A stretch of 64,000 bases of DNA from JACRLW01 sp050181465 (GTDB taxonomy: Bacteria > Planctomycetota > UBA1135 > UBA2386), in the NCBI GenBank assembly GCA_050181465.1, contig JBFXDD010000006.1, positions 62,001 through 126,000 of the forward strand, read 5' to 3'. Below the pieces are notes generated by a model. The model saw nothing but the letters and a program-made list of their open reading frames with translations, was not told the DNA's origin and searched no databases. The translations under genes and the position numbers were made by a program. This document shows positions 9,299-17,952 of the stretch, in pieces. Position 1 is the first letter of the stretch. Every line of letters begins with the position of its first letter.

Positions 9299-9468
9299 GC
9301 CGATTGGATCGCGCGCTGAACCCGATGGCACGCAACAAAGTCGAGTCCCTCGGCTTCGATCTCCTCGCTCGTCTGCAGCCTTGCCATCACGGCCGGGATG
9401 GGCTTGAGATCCTCGCCGAAGATGATCTCCCTCGGCCGGACTTCTCCGAAGTCAGTGAGGTCATTCAT
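9295..9468 (-). CDS. Short unrecognised ORF ending at the repeat edge
   Basis: A 57-aa frame on the minus strand from ATG 9468. The middle reads as plausible protein (REIIFGEDLKPIPAVMARL, then SEEIEAEGLDF), unlike the low-quality frames around it. The stop codon TAG is the CTAG terminus of repeat copy A, so the 3' end of an older, longer gene may have been cut here. I do not recognise the family, and it does not look like the missing half of DUF2071. Low confidence that it is expressed. Confidence 0.25.
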   Translation of the reverse strand: MNDLTDFGEVRPREIIFGEDLKPIPAVMARLQTSEEIEAEGLDFVACHRVQRAIQSA

Positions 9469-10058
9469 CGACTCGCGATCGGGCGCGGCGGGCCACGAAC
9501 AGGCTGTCCTAGTCGTCCATCGAGGTCGCTCCGAAGCGATTCTAGGCTCATCGGTTCGGGCTGCTTCCAAGAGTCGATCGGCACCAACTCCGCCGCAGGT
9601 TCGAGTCAGCCGATCCTCACGGCCCCGCACCCTCAAACCCATTCGCGTCGACAAGCGCCGGCATGCCGCTCTGCGCTCCGCCTGCGACTCGACCCAGACC
9701 TTGGATTCGCCCTAAGCCCGCGAAGCGAGGGCATCTCGGCGACATCGTCGCCCGACCACCTCGCGAATCACCCGGGACCTGCTCTGTGCGCTTCGAACTC
9801 GGTGCGCTGCGCTCGCAAGCGCTGCACCACTCCTTGTCTCGGAAGGGACACGTGAGGCGGATCGCCCCATGGCATCGTCACTTGGGCGCCGCCACGACGC
9901 CGTGATCACGCGTGTTGCGACTACATCCCCATCGCGCAGCGGAATGCCCTCCGCGCCGAATCCTCGGGGTCGTGCTATTCTTCAGTATGGAGAACCGCGG
10001 CGAAGTCGCCGCCTGACACATCTCGCGTCCTGCGAAGCATCCTCTCTCGGTCATCAAC
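9469..10058. other. Intergenic stretch without a convincing gene
   Basis: About 590 bp. All frames give Arg/Ser/Pro-rich peptides with poor codon bias and no recognisable motif. It precedes the secreted protein at 10059 and probably holds its promoter, but I cannot place -35/-10 elements with confidence. It may be decayed coding sequence linked to the broken genes next to repeat copy A. Confidence 0.5.
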
Positions 10059-11084
10059 ATGCGCAGCCTTTCAACATCCCTGATCCTCTCCTCCCTCTCG
10101 CTCACTGCCGCGCTCAGCGCGCAGACCAGCGCGGTCGTCCATGTCGGCGCCACCGGCGACGTGGGCTGCCAGGCATCGATCGATGGTCGACCACTGCTCA
10201 CCGGCAGTGTCGCCGCATCCGCCGAGTTTGCCTTCGAGTACGACGCGACGACGGGCCGTCTGCGGCTCATCATCACGAACACCTCGCCGATCGTCGCCGG
10301 CGAAGCCACGCCCTTGCTCACGCGCGCGTGGTTCAACCTTCCCGATGTCGCGGTGACCGGTGCGAGCATCGTCGGTCAGTCGGCGGCAGGCGGTGCAGCA
10401 CCTGCTTGGGTCCTGGACCATGACTCCAACGCTCGCAGTGCGAACTGTCTCGGCGACTTCGACGTCGAGATCGGCGTCGACGGTAACACTGTGCGCAACG
10501 GACTCGCCAACGCTGCGGCGACCAACGTCGGTGGGCCGGCCGGTGCGGCGGTCGTCGGTCCGTTGGAGTTGCAGATCCAGCTCACCGGTCCGGGAATCCA
10601 CACGCTGAATGCGTCTGCGATCGCCTTCGGCTATTCGCAGTCGGCAGCGGCGGCCTCGACGAACGTCGCCGCGAAGTTCCAGGCGGCCGGAATCGGCGCC
10701 GAGGAATCCGGCGTCCTGGGCAATGCGACCAACTGCGCTTGCGGTGCATGGGCCAATGGCCCAGCGCGACTGGGTCAGCCGGTCACGATCTGCCAGGAAG
10801 GCGAAGCCGGCTGCCACGATTGCGTGTGGGTGTCCCTCGAAGCGGGTCCGACGCCTTTCGGCGCACCCTTCAATCTCATCGCGCCGATCGGTCTGCCGAT
10901 CCTCGCGGTGTTCGACTTCGACTTCCCGAGCAACAACCGCATCTGCTTCGAACTGGACGTGCCGAACGATGCCAACCTCGTCGGTCTCACGCTCTACTTC
11001 GCGACGCTGACGCACCCTGCGATCCTCACCGGTCCGCAGGATCTGAGCTTCTGCGGCCCGATGTCGCTGACGATCCAGAACTGA
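10059..11084 (+). CDS. Secreted protein, planctomycete-type, unknown function
   Basis: 341 aa. The signal peptide is clear (basic MRSLS, hydrophobic core, cleavage near ALSAQ). The mature protein is rich in Gly, Ala, Asn and Thr with a predicted all-beta composition. It has paired cysteines at its centre (NCACG, CQEGEAGCHDC), suggesting disulfides in an exported domain. The final ~85 residues (from GPTPFGAPFNL to the end) resemble in rhythm the C-terminal beta modules of other secreted proteins in this window. There is no catalytic motif. It stands alone and is followed by a perfect 9-bp hairpin. Confidence 0.75.
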   Translation: MRSLSTSLILSSLSLTAALSAQTSAVVHVGATGDVGCQASIDGRPLLTGSVAASAEFAFEYDATTGRLRLIITNTSPIVAGEATPLLTRAWFNLPDVAVTGASIVGQSAAGGAAPAWVLDHDSNARSANCLGDFDVEIGVDGNTVRNGLANAAATNVGGPAGAAVVGPLELQIQLTGPGIHTLNASAIAFGYSQSAAAASTNVAAKFQAAGIGAEESGVLGNATNCACGAWANGPARLGQPVTICQEGEAGCHDCVWVSLEAGPTPFGAPFNLIAPIGLPILAVFDFDFPSNNRICFELDVPNDANLVGLTLYFATLTHPAILTGPQDLSFCGPMSLTIQN

Positions 11085-11090
11085 CGCTGC

Positions 11091-11112
11091 CGGCCGACTG
11101 CGAAGTCGGCCG
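11091..11112. terminator. Hairpin between convergent genes
   Basis: CGGCCGACT / AGTCGGCCG form a perfect 9-bp stem with a GCGA tetraloop. It lies 6 nt after the stop of the 10059 gene and 10 nt before the stop of the minus-strand gene at 11123, so it could end both transcripts. There is no U-tract. Confidence 0.6.
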
Positions 11113-11122
11113 CGCCCTCCCC

Positions 11123-11635
11123 TCAGTTCGGCACGCGCCGCACCGACAACATGTCGAGCACGATGCGGCGCACGACGGTGATCGCGTTGGCGCGATATGC
11201 GGCATGCGCAATGCCGCTCAACCAGACGCGAGAATCCTGACCCGCCGCCGCTTGGCGCAGCGTCCAAGTCGCTGCCCGCAGTGGCAAGCCGTGGCGCGCG
11301 CACATGGCCGCGGCCACGGCGGCGGTCGGCGCGTCGACGACTTCGACCGTGCCGCGAAGATCCACCGCTGCGGTGTGCTGGCCGATGCGATCGAGGTGGA
11401 GCGGAGCGAGAAAGCGCGCCGTCACGTCCAGCGCGAGGAACGCGCGCCGCTGACTCACATCGTCGCTCGTGCGACTGTTCACGATCCGCGCTGCGAGGCC
11501 GCGAAAGGTCCGCTCTCGCACCGCCGGATCATGACACAAGTCATTGGCGGCGCGGACGAGGCCGCCGATGGCAGGGCAAGCGCAGTTCGGTTCGTCGGAA
11601 TGCCTCTCGCCGGCGAGCCAAGCCACCAGCTCCAT
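11123..11635 (-). CDS. Conserved hypothetical protein (cytosolic)
   Basis: 170 aa from ATG 11635. The frame could extend to 11749, but the extra residues look non-coding and the conserved-looking sequence begins at MELVAWLAGERHSDEP. There is no signal peptide or membrane segment. It contains a Cys pair (NCACPAIGG) near the N-terminus, then a mostly helical Arg/Ala-rich body. Small proteins that begin in this way occur in actinobacteria and other high-GC bacteria without assigned function. It converges on the 10059 gene. Confidence 0.6.
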   Translation of the reverse strand: MELVAWLAGERHSDEPNCACPAIGGLVRAANDLCHDPAVRERTFRGLAARIVNSRTSDDVSQRRAFLALDVTARFLAPLHLDRIGQHTAAVDLRGTVEVVDAPTAAVAAAMCARHGLPLRAATWTLRQAAAGQDSRVWLSGIAHAAYRANAITVVRRIVLDMLSVRRVPN

Positions 11636-11939
11636 GGTGCACAACCCGTCTTCACGGGAAGCATGAGCGCCGCGGGCGAGGGGGTGCCGAACGCGCAGGG
11701 AAGATCGATCGAGTGACACTGGAGTCGGCGAGGGGGACCAAGCAAGCATGGCCCCGACGCGCCTTCGTTGTCGCCGCCACTCGGAGGGGCGCCGACCTGC
11801 CGCGAGATGTTGCCGATACCGTCGCGATCCGGTTCATCCCCGACCGGGACGAATCCGAGGTCGGTGGGGGTCGCCAAGTGCGCTCGGATGAGTCATCCTT
11901 CCTGGTGCCGCCACCTGTCTTCGTTATCTGCAGTCGACG
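11636..11939. other. Divergent intergenic region
   Basis: 304 bp between the start of the minus-strand gene (11635) and the start of the secreted-protein gene (11940). It should carry promoters in both directions. TTATCT (11925-11930) is a possible -10 for the rightward gene, but no matching -35 stands out. No convincing ORF is seen. Confidence 0.35.
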
Positions 11940-12989
11940 ATGACCCGTCTGCCCATGCTTCGCCTGACGTCTCTTCTCTTGCTGACCTCGGTGGGCGTTG
12001 CCCAGAACCGGATCGGAATGAATGCCGACACTTCGGCATTTGCGTCCCGCGGTAGTTCCACTGCGAACCCGGTCGAACTCTCCGTCGGCTTCGATTCCGA
12101 CATTGTGCGTGGACTCGGCGAGACCTCGACCGGCGCTGCCGCGCTGACCGCTGCCGACTTCGTCGTGCAGGACCCCAACAGTGCGACCGCGGAGCAATTC
12201 TCCGTCACGTTCAGGACCGGCTCGCGAGTCTCCGGTCCGAGTTCGCTCCCAAGCGGACTGATCGCGATGGTCGGGCCGATCTCGATCCCCCTCGGTTCCG
12301 GTGGACCGGCGGCATGGCAGATCAACCTCGGCTTCGCCACCCCGGTTGGGATCCCGAGCGACAGCTTCTTCGTCGCCGGCCTCGCGCTTCCCGGTCGCAC
12401 CGCTTCGAGCAACGAGCTGTTCGCGCACGTCTCGACTGCCCGCGGCGGGCTTGGCGCACATGCACTTGCGCCGATCGTCGCCTGGGAGTTCCAAACCACG
12501 AGCGGGAGCGTGAATCCGCTCGTGAGCGGTGCGGTCGGACCGTCGGTGCCGCGCCTCGCGATCCACTCCCGACGCAGTGCCCTGGCTGTCGCAAACATCC
12601 CGGGCACCGGACTGCCGCCGATCTTCAGTCTGGGCGGACACTTCCCGGACACCACGGCCGCCGGCCCGGCGACGCAGGGCATCGCCTTTGCGGCAATGCA
12701 TCCTGCCGGCGCGGCCGCGCAAGCCTTTGTGCTCGCGAGCCTGGGCTTCGATCTGACGCCCGATCCGATCCCCGGAATCGCCAACCGCTTCCTGCTCGAT
12801 GCCGCCACGCTGATCCCTGCCGCGACTGCGGTTGGCGACGCCGACGGCCGACCCTTCACGTACATCCCCGCCGGGATCGGTGCGCTGCCTTCGAGTCGCG
12901 GCGCACGCGCCTACTTCCAGGCTCTCGTCATCGATGCGGGAGCCGCATCGTTCGAGTTCACGAACGCCGTGGCGGTGACCCTCTTCTGA
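11940..12989 (+). CDS. Secreted protein, unknown function
   Basis: 349 aa. The signal peptide (RLPMLRLTSLLLLTSVGVAQ) is followed by a Ser/Thr/Gly/Ala-rich, apparently all-beta mature part with no cysteines and no obvious repeats. Its low-complexity, flexible composition resembles planctomycetal surface proteins. I do not recognise a domain. It is followed at once by a GC-rich hairpin, so it is probably transcribed alone. Confidence 0.7.
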   Translation: MTRLPMLRLTSLLLLTSVGVAQNRIGMNADTSAFASRGSSTANPVELSVGFDSDIVRGLGETSTGAAALTAADFVVQDPNSATAEQFSVTFRTGSRVSGPSSLPSGLIAMVGPISIPLGSGGPAAWQINLGFATPVGIPSDSFFVAGLALPGRTASSNELFAHVSTARGGLGAHALAPIVAWEFQTTSGSVNPLVSGAVGPSVPRLAIHSRRSALAVANIPGTGLPPIFSLGGHFPDTTAAGPATQGIAFAAMHPAGAAAQAFVLASLGFDLTPDPIPGIANRFLLDAATLIPAATAVGDADGRPFTYIPAGIGALPSSRGARAYFQALVIDAGAASFEFTNAVAVTLF

Positions 12990-12990
12990 A

Positions 12991-13032
12991 GGTCTGAGCG
13001 GCGCGGAATCCCCGCGGATCTCCGCGCAGACC
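12991..13032 (+). terminator. GC-rich hairpin after secreted-protein gene
   Basis: GCGCGGA / TCCGCGC form a stem, extended by outer GGTCT / AGACC pairs across a small one-sided bulge. It begins 2 nt after the stop codon of the 11940 gene. No U-tract follows. Confidence 0.5.
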
Positions 13033-13091
13033 CTCGCGCTGGGGCGCGCATTCGCGAAGATCCTCGCTCCACCCCGACCGTGGATCTCGCC

Positions 13092-14516
13092 ATGCACGAA
13101 CTCCCTCTCGGTGCAGCTCAACGTCCGCTGCGCGTCGCTGTCGTCGGTTCCGGGCCTTCGGGCTTCTACGCCGTCGACGCCCTCTTCAAGGTCGGCGGAC
13201 TGACCGTCCGCTGCGACATGTTCGATCGCCTGCCGACCCCGTACGGCCTCGTGCGCGGTGGGGTCGCGCCCGATCACCAGAAGATCAAAGAGGTCGTGAA
13301 GGTCTACGAGAAGACGGCCGCGGACGAACGCTTCCGCTTCTTCGGCAATGTGCGCGTCGGGCGCGACGTCGTCGTGGACGAGCTGGAAGCGCACTACGAC
13401 TGCGTGATCTGGGCGGTCGGCAACGAGAGCGATCGCAAGCTCGGCATTCCCGGGGAAGACTTGCGCGGAGTGCATTCCGCGACGGCGTTCGTGGGCTGGT
13501 ACAACGGCCATCCTGATCACCGCACGCACCGCTTCGATCTCGATCGCAGCAAGCGCGCGGTCGTGGTAGGCAACGGCAACGTCGCCATGGACGTCACTCG
13601 TGTCCTCCTGCGCGACGCCGATCAGCTCGCGGTGACCGACATCACCGAGGAGGCGGTTGCGGCGTTGCGCGAGAGCGGCGTCGAGGAGGTCGTGTTACTG
13701 GGTCGTCGCGGCGGCGCTCAGTCGGCGTTCTCGACCAAGGAGATCCTCGAGATCAGCAAGTTGGACGGCGTCGACTTGATCGTTCCGCCGGAGGAAGTCC
13801 GGCTCGATCCGGTGAGCGAGGCATGGCTTGCCGCCGGCGCACCGAAGTCCGCCGCGCGCAACTGCGAGTTCCTGCATCAGCACAGCGAGCTCACGCCGGC
13901 CGGACACCCGCGTCGTGCGCGCACGCTCTTCTGCGTGTCGCCTGTCGAAATCCTCGGCCAGGACGGTCGCGTTCGCGCGGTCCGCATCGAGCGCAACGTG
14001 CTGGTCGCCGATACGGACGGCACGCCGCGCCCCAAGGGCACCGGCGAGTTCTTCGAGATCGAGTGCGAGCTCGTCTTCGCCGCGGTGGGGTATCGCGGCG
14101 TGCCCGTGCCCGGGCTGCCCTTCGACTCACGCGCGGGCATCGTTCCGAACGCGAATGGCCGCGTGCTCGCTGCTGCCGGCGGCCAAGTCCTGCCCGGTCA
14201 CTACGTCGTCGGCTGGGCGAAGCGCGGACCGAGCGGCTTGATCGGCACCAACAGCCCGGATTCGAAGGCGACGGTCGAGGCACTCGTTCAGGACGTCGGC
14301 GCGCGCCGTGCCGCGCCGCTCGCATCGAACGAGCCGGATGCGGTTCCGGAACTGTTGCGATCGCGCGGCATCGACTTCGTCAGCTTCGACGACTGGAAGC
14401 TGCTGGACACCTTCGAGCAGGTCGAAGGTCGCCGCCGCAACAAGGTGCGGCACAAGCTCAGCGATCCCGCAGCCATGATGGCGGCGATTCGCACGATGCG
14501 TGCCGCGGGCGGCTGA
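13092..14516 (+). CDS. Ferredoxin/adrenodoxin-type NADP+ reductase
   Basis: 474 aa from ATG 13092 (GTG 13080 is an in-frame alternative). It belongs to the adrenodoxin-reductase/FprA family: an FAD-binding GSGPSGFYAVDAL motif near the N-terminus, the family signature PTPYGLVRGGVAPDHQKIK, an NADP-binding VVGNGNVAMDVTRVLL motif mid-protein, and the late GWAKRGPSGLIGTNSPDS signature. The expected reaction is electron transfer between NADPH and a ferredoxin, in the cytosol. Length is normal for the family (about 450-480 aa). No ferredoxin gene is adjacent. It converges on the kinase gene. Confidence 0.93.
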   Translation: MHELPLGAAQRPLRVAVVGSGPSGFYAVDALFKVGGLTVRCDMFDRLPTPYGLVRGGVAPDHQKIKEVVKVYEKTAADERFRFFGNVRVGRDVVVDELEAHYDCVIWAVGNESDRKLGIPGEDLRGVHSATAFVGWYNGHPDHRTHRFDLDRSKRAVVVGNGNVAMDVTRVLLRDADQLAVTDITEEAVAALRESGVEEVVLLGRRGGAQSAFSTKEILEISKLDGVDLIVPPEEVRLDPVSEAWLAAGAPKSAARNCEFLHQHSELTPAGHPRRARTLFCVSPVEILGQDGRVRAVRIERNVLVADTDGTPRPKGTGEFFEIECELVFAAVGYRGVPVPGLPFDSRAGIVPNANGRVLAAAGGQVLPGHYVVGWAKRGPSGLIGTNSPDSKATVEALVQDVGARRAAPLASNEPDAVPELLRSRGIDFVSFDDWKLLDTFEQVEGRRRNKVRHKLSDPAAMMAAIRTMRAAGG

Positions 14517-14538
14517 GCGCGTCGTCGGGCTCCTTGCT

Positions 14539-14557
14539 CGAACTCGAAGTGAGTTCG
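14539..14557. terminator. Small hairpin between convergent genes
   Basis: CGAACTC / GAGTTCG (7-bp perfect stem, 5-nt loop) lies between the stops of the reductase gene and the minus-strand kinase gene. It could act in both directions. There is no U-tract. Confidence 0.4.
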
Positions 14558-14567
14558 AAGTCGACGG

Positions 14568-15635
14568 TCAGAGCAGCGTCGCGGTCCAGGTCACTGCGGC
14601 GCCGATTGCGGCCGCGCAGAGTGCGAAGAGTGTTCGCTCGCGAGTTCGGATCCGCGCCTGCTCGCTGTCGCGCTCGCGTCGCAGTCCGTCGGCCAATTCG
14701 CGCGCGGACGTGATGCGGTGGTTGGGGTCCTCGGCGAGTGCGGCCGTGACGAGTTCGTCGAGACCGCGAGTGAAGCGCCGCGCGAGAGCTCGCACCGTGG
14801 TGCCGCGCTCCGCGGCGACGGTCTCCTGCGCCGGATTCATCGCGAGGCGCCTCGAGGGCGACAGGGTCTGCCGGCGCGTGAGCGACACGCTCTCGCTGCG
14901 CGCATCGCGCGGGAGATCCGGTAGCGAACCAGCGAGCAACTCATAGAGGATCAGACCCAGCGAGTAGACGTCGGCACGGTGATCAGGCCGCGCGTCGGCG
15001 CGAAACTGTTCGGGTGCCATGTGCGACAAGGTTCCCGACAGTTCGCTCGGTGCGTTCGGCCCGAAGGCGGGCAGATTGGCGAGGCCGAGGTCGATCAACT
15101 TGGGCACCAGCCGATCGTTCCGCTCCGTCACCAGCACGTTGGCCGGCTTGAGGTCGCGATGCCAGATCCCACGCTCGTGCAAGTGCTCGACGGCATCGCA
15201 GAGTCCGAGGAACAGTTCGATGCGTGCGTCGACATCGAGTCGCCGCTGATCGGCGGCAGCCAGGAGCGGCTCGCCGTCGACGTATTCCATGGCGATCCAG
15301 GCCACGCCTTCGCTCGTGCGCCCGTGAGCGAACAGTCGTGCGATGTTGTCGTGCTCGGCGAGGGCGAGCGCCTGCGCTTCCAAGGTGAAGCGGCGCTCGG
15401 CGTCACGGTCGTCGAGATCGGCACGGATCTGCTTGAGCGCCACGCGCCGCAACACCTCCCCGCGTTCGATCGCCAGATGGACCTCGCCCATGCCGCCGCT
15501 GCCCAGCGGGGCCAGCAGCTCGTAGGGGCCGACCCGGCCGAGCCGAGTGAGCGGTGCGCCGTCATTTGCGGGAGCCCCTGCGGCGAGCAGCAGCGGGAGG
15601 AGGTAGCGAGAACTCGACGGCAGCGCCATGCCCAC
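14568..15635 (-). CDS. Membrane-anchored Hanks-type Ser/Thr protein kinase
   Basis: 355 aa. The kinase domain is complete: Gly-rich loop GSGGMGEVH (45-53), ATP lysine in VALK (K68), catalytic HRDLKPAN (H159-R160-D161), metal-binding DLG (182-184, in place of DFG, usual in bacterial kinases) and APEQF. A single hydrophobic segment forms the extreme C-terminus (about 335-355). There is no extracytoplasmic sensor after it, so the protein is shorter than typical PASTA or beta-propeller kinases. A different minus-strand frame just upstream (about 15640-15780) also looks coding (SWQELFPGS), so the N-terminus may be misassigned or frameshifted. It is divergent from sulP across repeat copy C. Confidence 0.88.
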   Translation of the reverse strand: MGMALPSSSRYLLPLLLAAGAPANDGAPLTRLGRVGPYELLAPLGSGGMGEVHLAIERGEVLRRVALKQIRADLDDRDAERRFTLEAQALALAEHDNIARLFAHGRTSEGVAWIAMEYVDGEPLLAAADQRRLDVDARIELFLGLCDAVEHLHERGIWHRDLKPANVLVTERNDRLVPKLIDLGLANLPAFGPNAPSELSGTLSHMAPEQFRADARPDHRADVYSLGLILYELLAGSLPDLPRDARSESVSLTRRQTLSPSRRLAMNPAQETVAAERGTTVRALARRFTRGLDELVTAALAEDPNHRITSARELADGLRRERDSEQARIRTRERTLFALCAAAIGAAVTWTATLL

Positions 15636-15810
15636 GCGTCCGCAGGTTTCGTGCCGCCGGGCGTTCGTTGGCGATCGGGGGTGGATCCGGGAAAGAGTTC
15701 CTGCCAGGACGGCCGGGGCCGCCGCAGGAGGTCCGCCAATCTGGCGGAAGTGGGGACGTTGCGAGCGTGCCCACTCCCGATCTCGAAGGATGCGAGCGAG
15801 CCCTCTCGCG

Positions 15811-15995
15811 CTCTCCTGGACGATGCGTGAACGCCGCCGCGGGATCGGCGCAGGTCGAGGCTCGGCGAGGACCTCTGTCGGTCGACGACCGACGCGTAGC
15901 CGCAGCTAGGCTGCCAAGGAGGAGCCGACGTCGCGGCGCTGCCAGGCATCGACCTGCGGCGATCGCAGGATGCGTTCACGATTCGTTCGGGCTAG
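15811..15995 (-). repeat. 185-bp palindromic interspersed repeat, copy C
   Basis: It is in reverse orientation relative to copy A. The left part GATGCGTGAACG (15822-15833) and right part ATGCGTTCACGATTCG...GGGCTAG (ending 15995) are the inverted ends. The centre GGTCGACGACCGACGCGTAGC and AAGGAGGAGCCGACGTCGCGGCG match the other copies. This copy is more diverged. It fills the divergent region between the kinase gene and sulP, and supplies the only canonical start codon in the sulP frame. Confidence 0.85.
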
Positions 15996-17791
15996 CCTCG
16001 TCAGGCACGAACACCCCAAACGCACGCTCCGGTACCGGCCCTACTGTCCCTGCGGTCGATCCCCGTCCGCCCTTTCCGTTCGCGCGCGGTCTCCTCGACG
16101 CACTACGCAGCTACGATCGCAGGCGCCTGCGCGCCGACATCCTCGCCGGTCTCATCGTCGGCACGGTGGCGTTGCCGCTGTCGATGGCGCTTGCGGTCGC
16201 AGTCGGTCTGCCGCCGCAGCACGGTCTCTACACCGCGATCATCGCGGGTGCACTGATCGCACTGACGGGCGGTTCCGCAACCCAGGTCTCGGGACCGACC
16301 GCGGCGTTCATCGTCATCCTCGCGCCGATCGTGGCCGAGCACGGCATCGGCGGCCTGTGCGTGGCGTCGCTCCTGGCCGGGGTGATGCTGCTGTTCCTCG
16401 GCCTGTTCCGACTCGGTCGGCTCATCACGCTCGTGCCCTTTCCGGTCGTGACCGGCTTCACGCTCGGCATCGGACTCTCGATCATGCTCGGGCAGATCCC
16501 CGATGCACTCGGCATTGACGGGCGAACGCTCGACAGCCACCCCTTGCCGAGACTCCTCGGCGTCCTCGGTTCACTCGATCGCGTGCGCGCTGCGGATCTC
16601 GCCGTCGGACTGGGGACCTTTGCGCTTCTCGTAGTCTGGCCGCGAGTCGATCGGCGAATACCGGCACCACTGATCGCGTTGACGGTCGCATCGATCGGCA
16701 GCTACGCGCTCGCGCACTTCTGGCCCGACTTCGATCCGGCGACGATCCGCGATCGCTTCGACTACCTCGCGAGCGACGGCACGCGCGTGCCCGGCATTCC
16801 GTCGTCCCCGCCGAGCTTCGCGTGGCCCTGGCAACTCGGCGGTGCGGACGGCGTCGCTCTCGAGTTCGGTCTGCCGCTGTTCCGCCAACTCTGGCTGCCG
16901 GCCGTTTCGATCGCGTTGTTGGGTGCCATCGAGTCGCTCCTGTCGGCGACGGTGGCGGACGGCATGTCCGGAACGCGCCACGATCCCGACTCCGAGCTGG
17001 TCGGCCAGGGTCTCGGCAATCTCATCGCACCGTTCTTCGGCGGCTTCGCGGCCACCGGCGCCATCGCCCGAACGGCGACCAACGTGCGCTCCGGCGCCAC
17101 CAGTCCGATCGCGAGCGTGGTCCACGCCGGCTTCCTGCTTCTCTCGATGCTGGTGTTCGCGCCGGCGCTCGGCTACCTGCCGATGGCCGCGCTCGCCGCA
17201 CTTCTGATCAAGATGGCGTGGTCGATGTGCGATTGGCAACACGTCATCCGCACGTTGCGACGCGCGTCGGCGCACGACAGCGGGGTGTTGCTCGTATGCG
17301 CTTCGTTGACCGTCGCGTTCGACATGGTCATCGCCGTGGTCGTTGGGATCGCCCTCGCTTCACTGCTCTTCATGAAGCGCATCGCGGAACTCGCCGACGT
17401 CAAGCTGATCGACGGCGGAACGCAGGTGCCGGGGTCCGATCTCCCCGCAGGGGTTCTCGTCTACGAGATCGCCGGCCCGCTGTTCTTCGGTGCGGCGGAG
17501 CGAGCGATGGCGAGCCTCGCGCGATCGAATCAGCGGGACGTCAAGGTGGTCGTGCTCGATGTCGCCGCCGTGCCGGTGATGGATCACACCGGCGTCGTGA
17601 ACCTGGAATCCGTGGTCGGCGGGCTTCGTCGGCGCGGTATCGGTGTCATCTTCGCCGGTCTTCGCGACAGTCCGCGGCGAACCCTGGAACGTGCCGGGAT
17701 GCTTTCCGCGAACGGCGTCGAGGTCGCGATTGACCGTGCGGCGGGAATCGCGCGGGCGCTGGATTGGCTGCGGCGCGACGTGATCGCCTGA
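15827..17791 (+). CDS. SulP-family anion permease with C-terminal STAS domain
   Basis: The SulP core runs from the residues encoded at about 16079 (FPFARGLLDALRSYDRRRL) through many membrane helices, with the family signature GLYTAIIAGALIALTGGSATQVSGPTAA split across TM helices 2-3. A cytosolic STAS domain follows (about the last 120 residues, VPVMDHTGVVNLES). Members exchange or import sulfate, bicarbonate, dicarboxylates or similar anions; the substrate cannot be read from sequence. The start is uncertain: no ATG, GTG or TTG occurs in frame between the conserved core and GTG 15827, which lies inside repeat copy C. Either translation starts in the repeat (654 aa with about 80 repeat-encoded residues), starts at a rare codon, or the native start was lost. 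Confidence 0.85.
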   Translation: MNAAAGSAQVEARRGPLSVDDRRVAAARLPRRSRRRGAARHRPAAIAGCVHDSFGLASSGTNTPNARSGTGPTVPAVDPRPPFPFARGLLDALRSYDRRRLRADILAGLIVGTVALPLSMALAVAVGLPPQHGLYTAIIAGALIALTGGSATQVSGPTAAFIVILAPIVAEHGIGGLCVASLLAGVMLLFLGLFRLGRLITLVPFPVVTGFTLGIGLSIMLGQIPDALGIDGRTLDSHPLPRLLGVLGSLDRVRAADLAVGLGTFALLVVWPRVDRRIPAPLIALTVASIGSYALAHFWPDFDPATIRDRFDYLASDGTRVPGIPSSPPSFAWPWQLGGADGVALEFGLPLFRQLWLPAVSIALLGAIESLLSATVADGMSGTRHDPDSELVGQGLGNLIAPFFGGFAATGAIARTATNVRSGATSPIASVVHAGFLLLSMLVFAPALGYLPMAALAALLIKMAWSMCDWQHVIRTLRRASAHDSGVLLVCASLTVAFDMVIAVVVGIALASLLFMKRIAELADVKLIDGGTQVPGSDLPAGVLVYEIAGPLFFGAAERAMASLARSNQRDVKVVVLDVAAVPVMDHTGVVNLESVVGGLRRRGIGVIFAGLRDSPRRTLERAGMLSANGVEVAIDRAAGIARALDWLRRDVIA

Positions 17792-17800
17792 GGAAAGAGT

Positions 17801-17834
17801 GAGGCCGCGCTCTCCCCTCGAAGAGCGCGGCCTC
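17801..17834. terminator. Strong hairpin downstream of sulP
   Basis: GAGGCCGCGCTCT / AGAGCGCGGCCTC give a perfect 13-bp stem with an 8-nt loop, 9 nt after the sulP stop codon. No U-tract follows, as is common in high-GC genomes. Confidence 0.7.
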
Positions 17835-17952
17835 GATACACGGATTTCACGTCCCTCTCTGCTCGCACACGGCGTGACCGTGCGATGGATCCGAGGATCC
17901 GCACGCCGCGCTCTGCTCGAACGTTGCCGAAGCAACGACGGAACCTTCGCAA

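Noticed and set aside
15554..15826. Extension of the sulP frame upstream to an ATG at 15554
   Set aside because: It would overlap the well-supported kinase gene on the other strand, and its residues have no SulP similarity.
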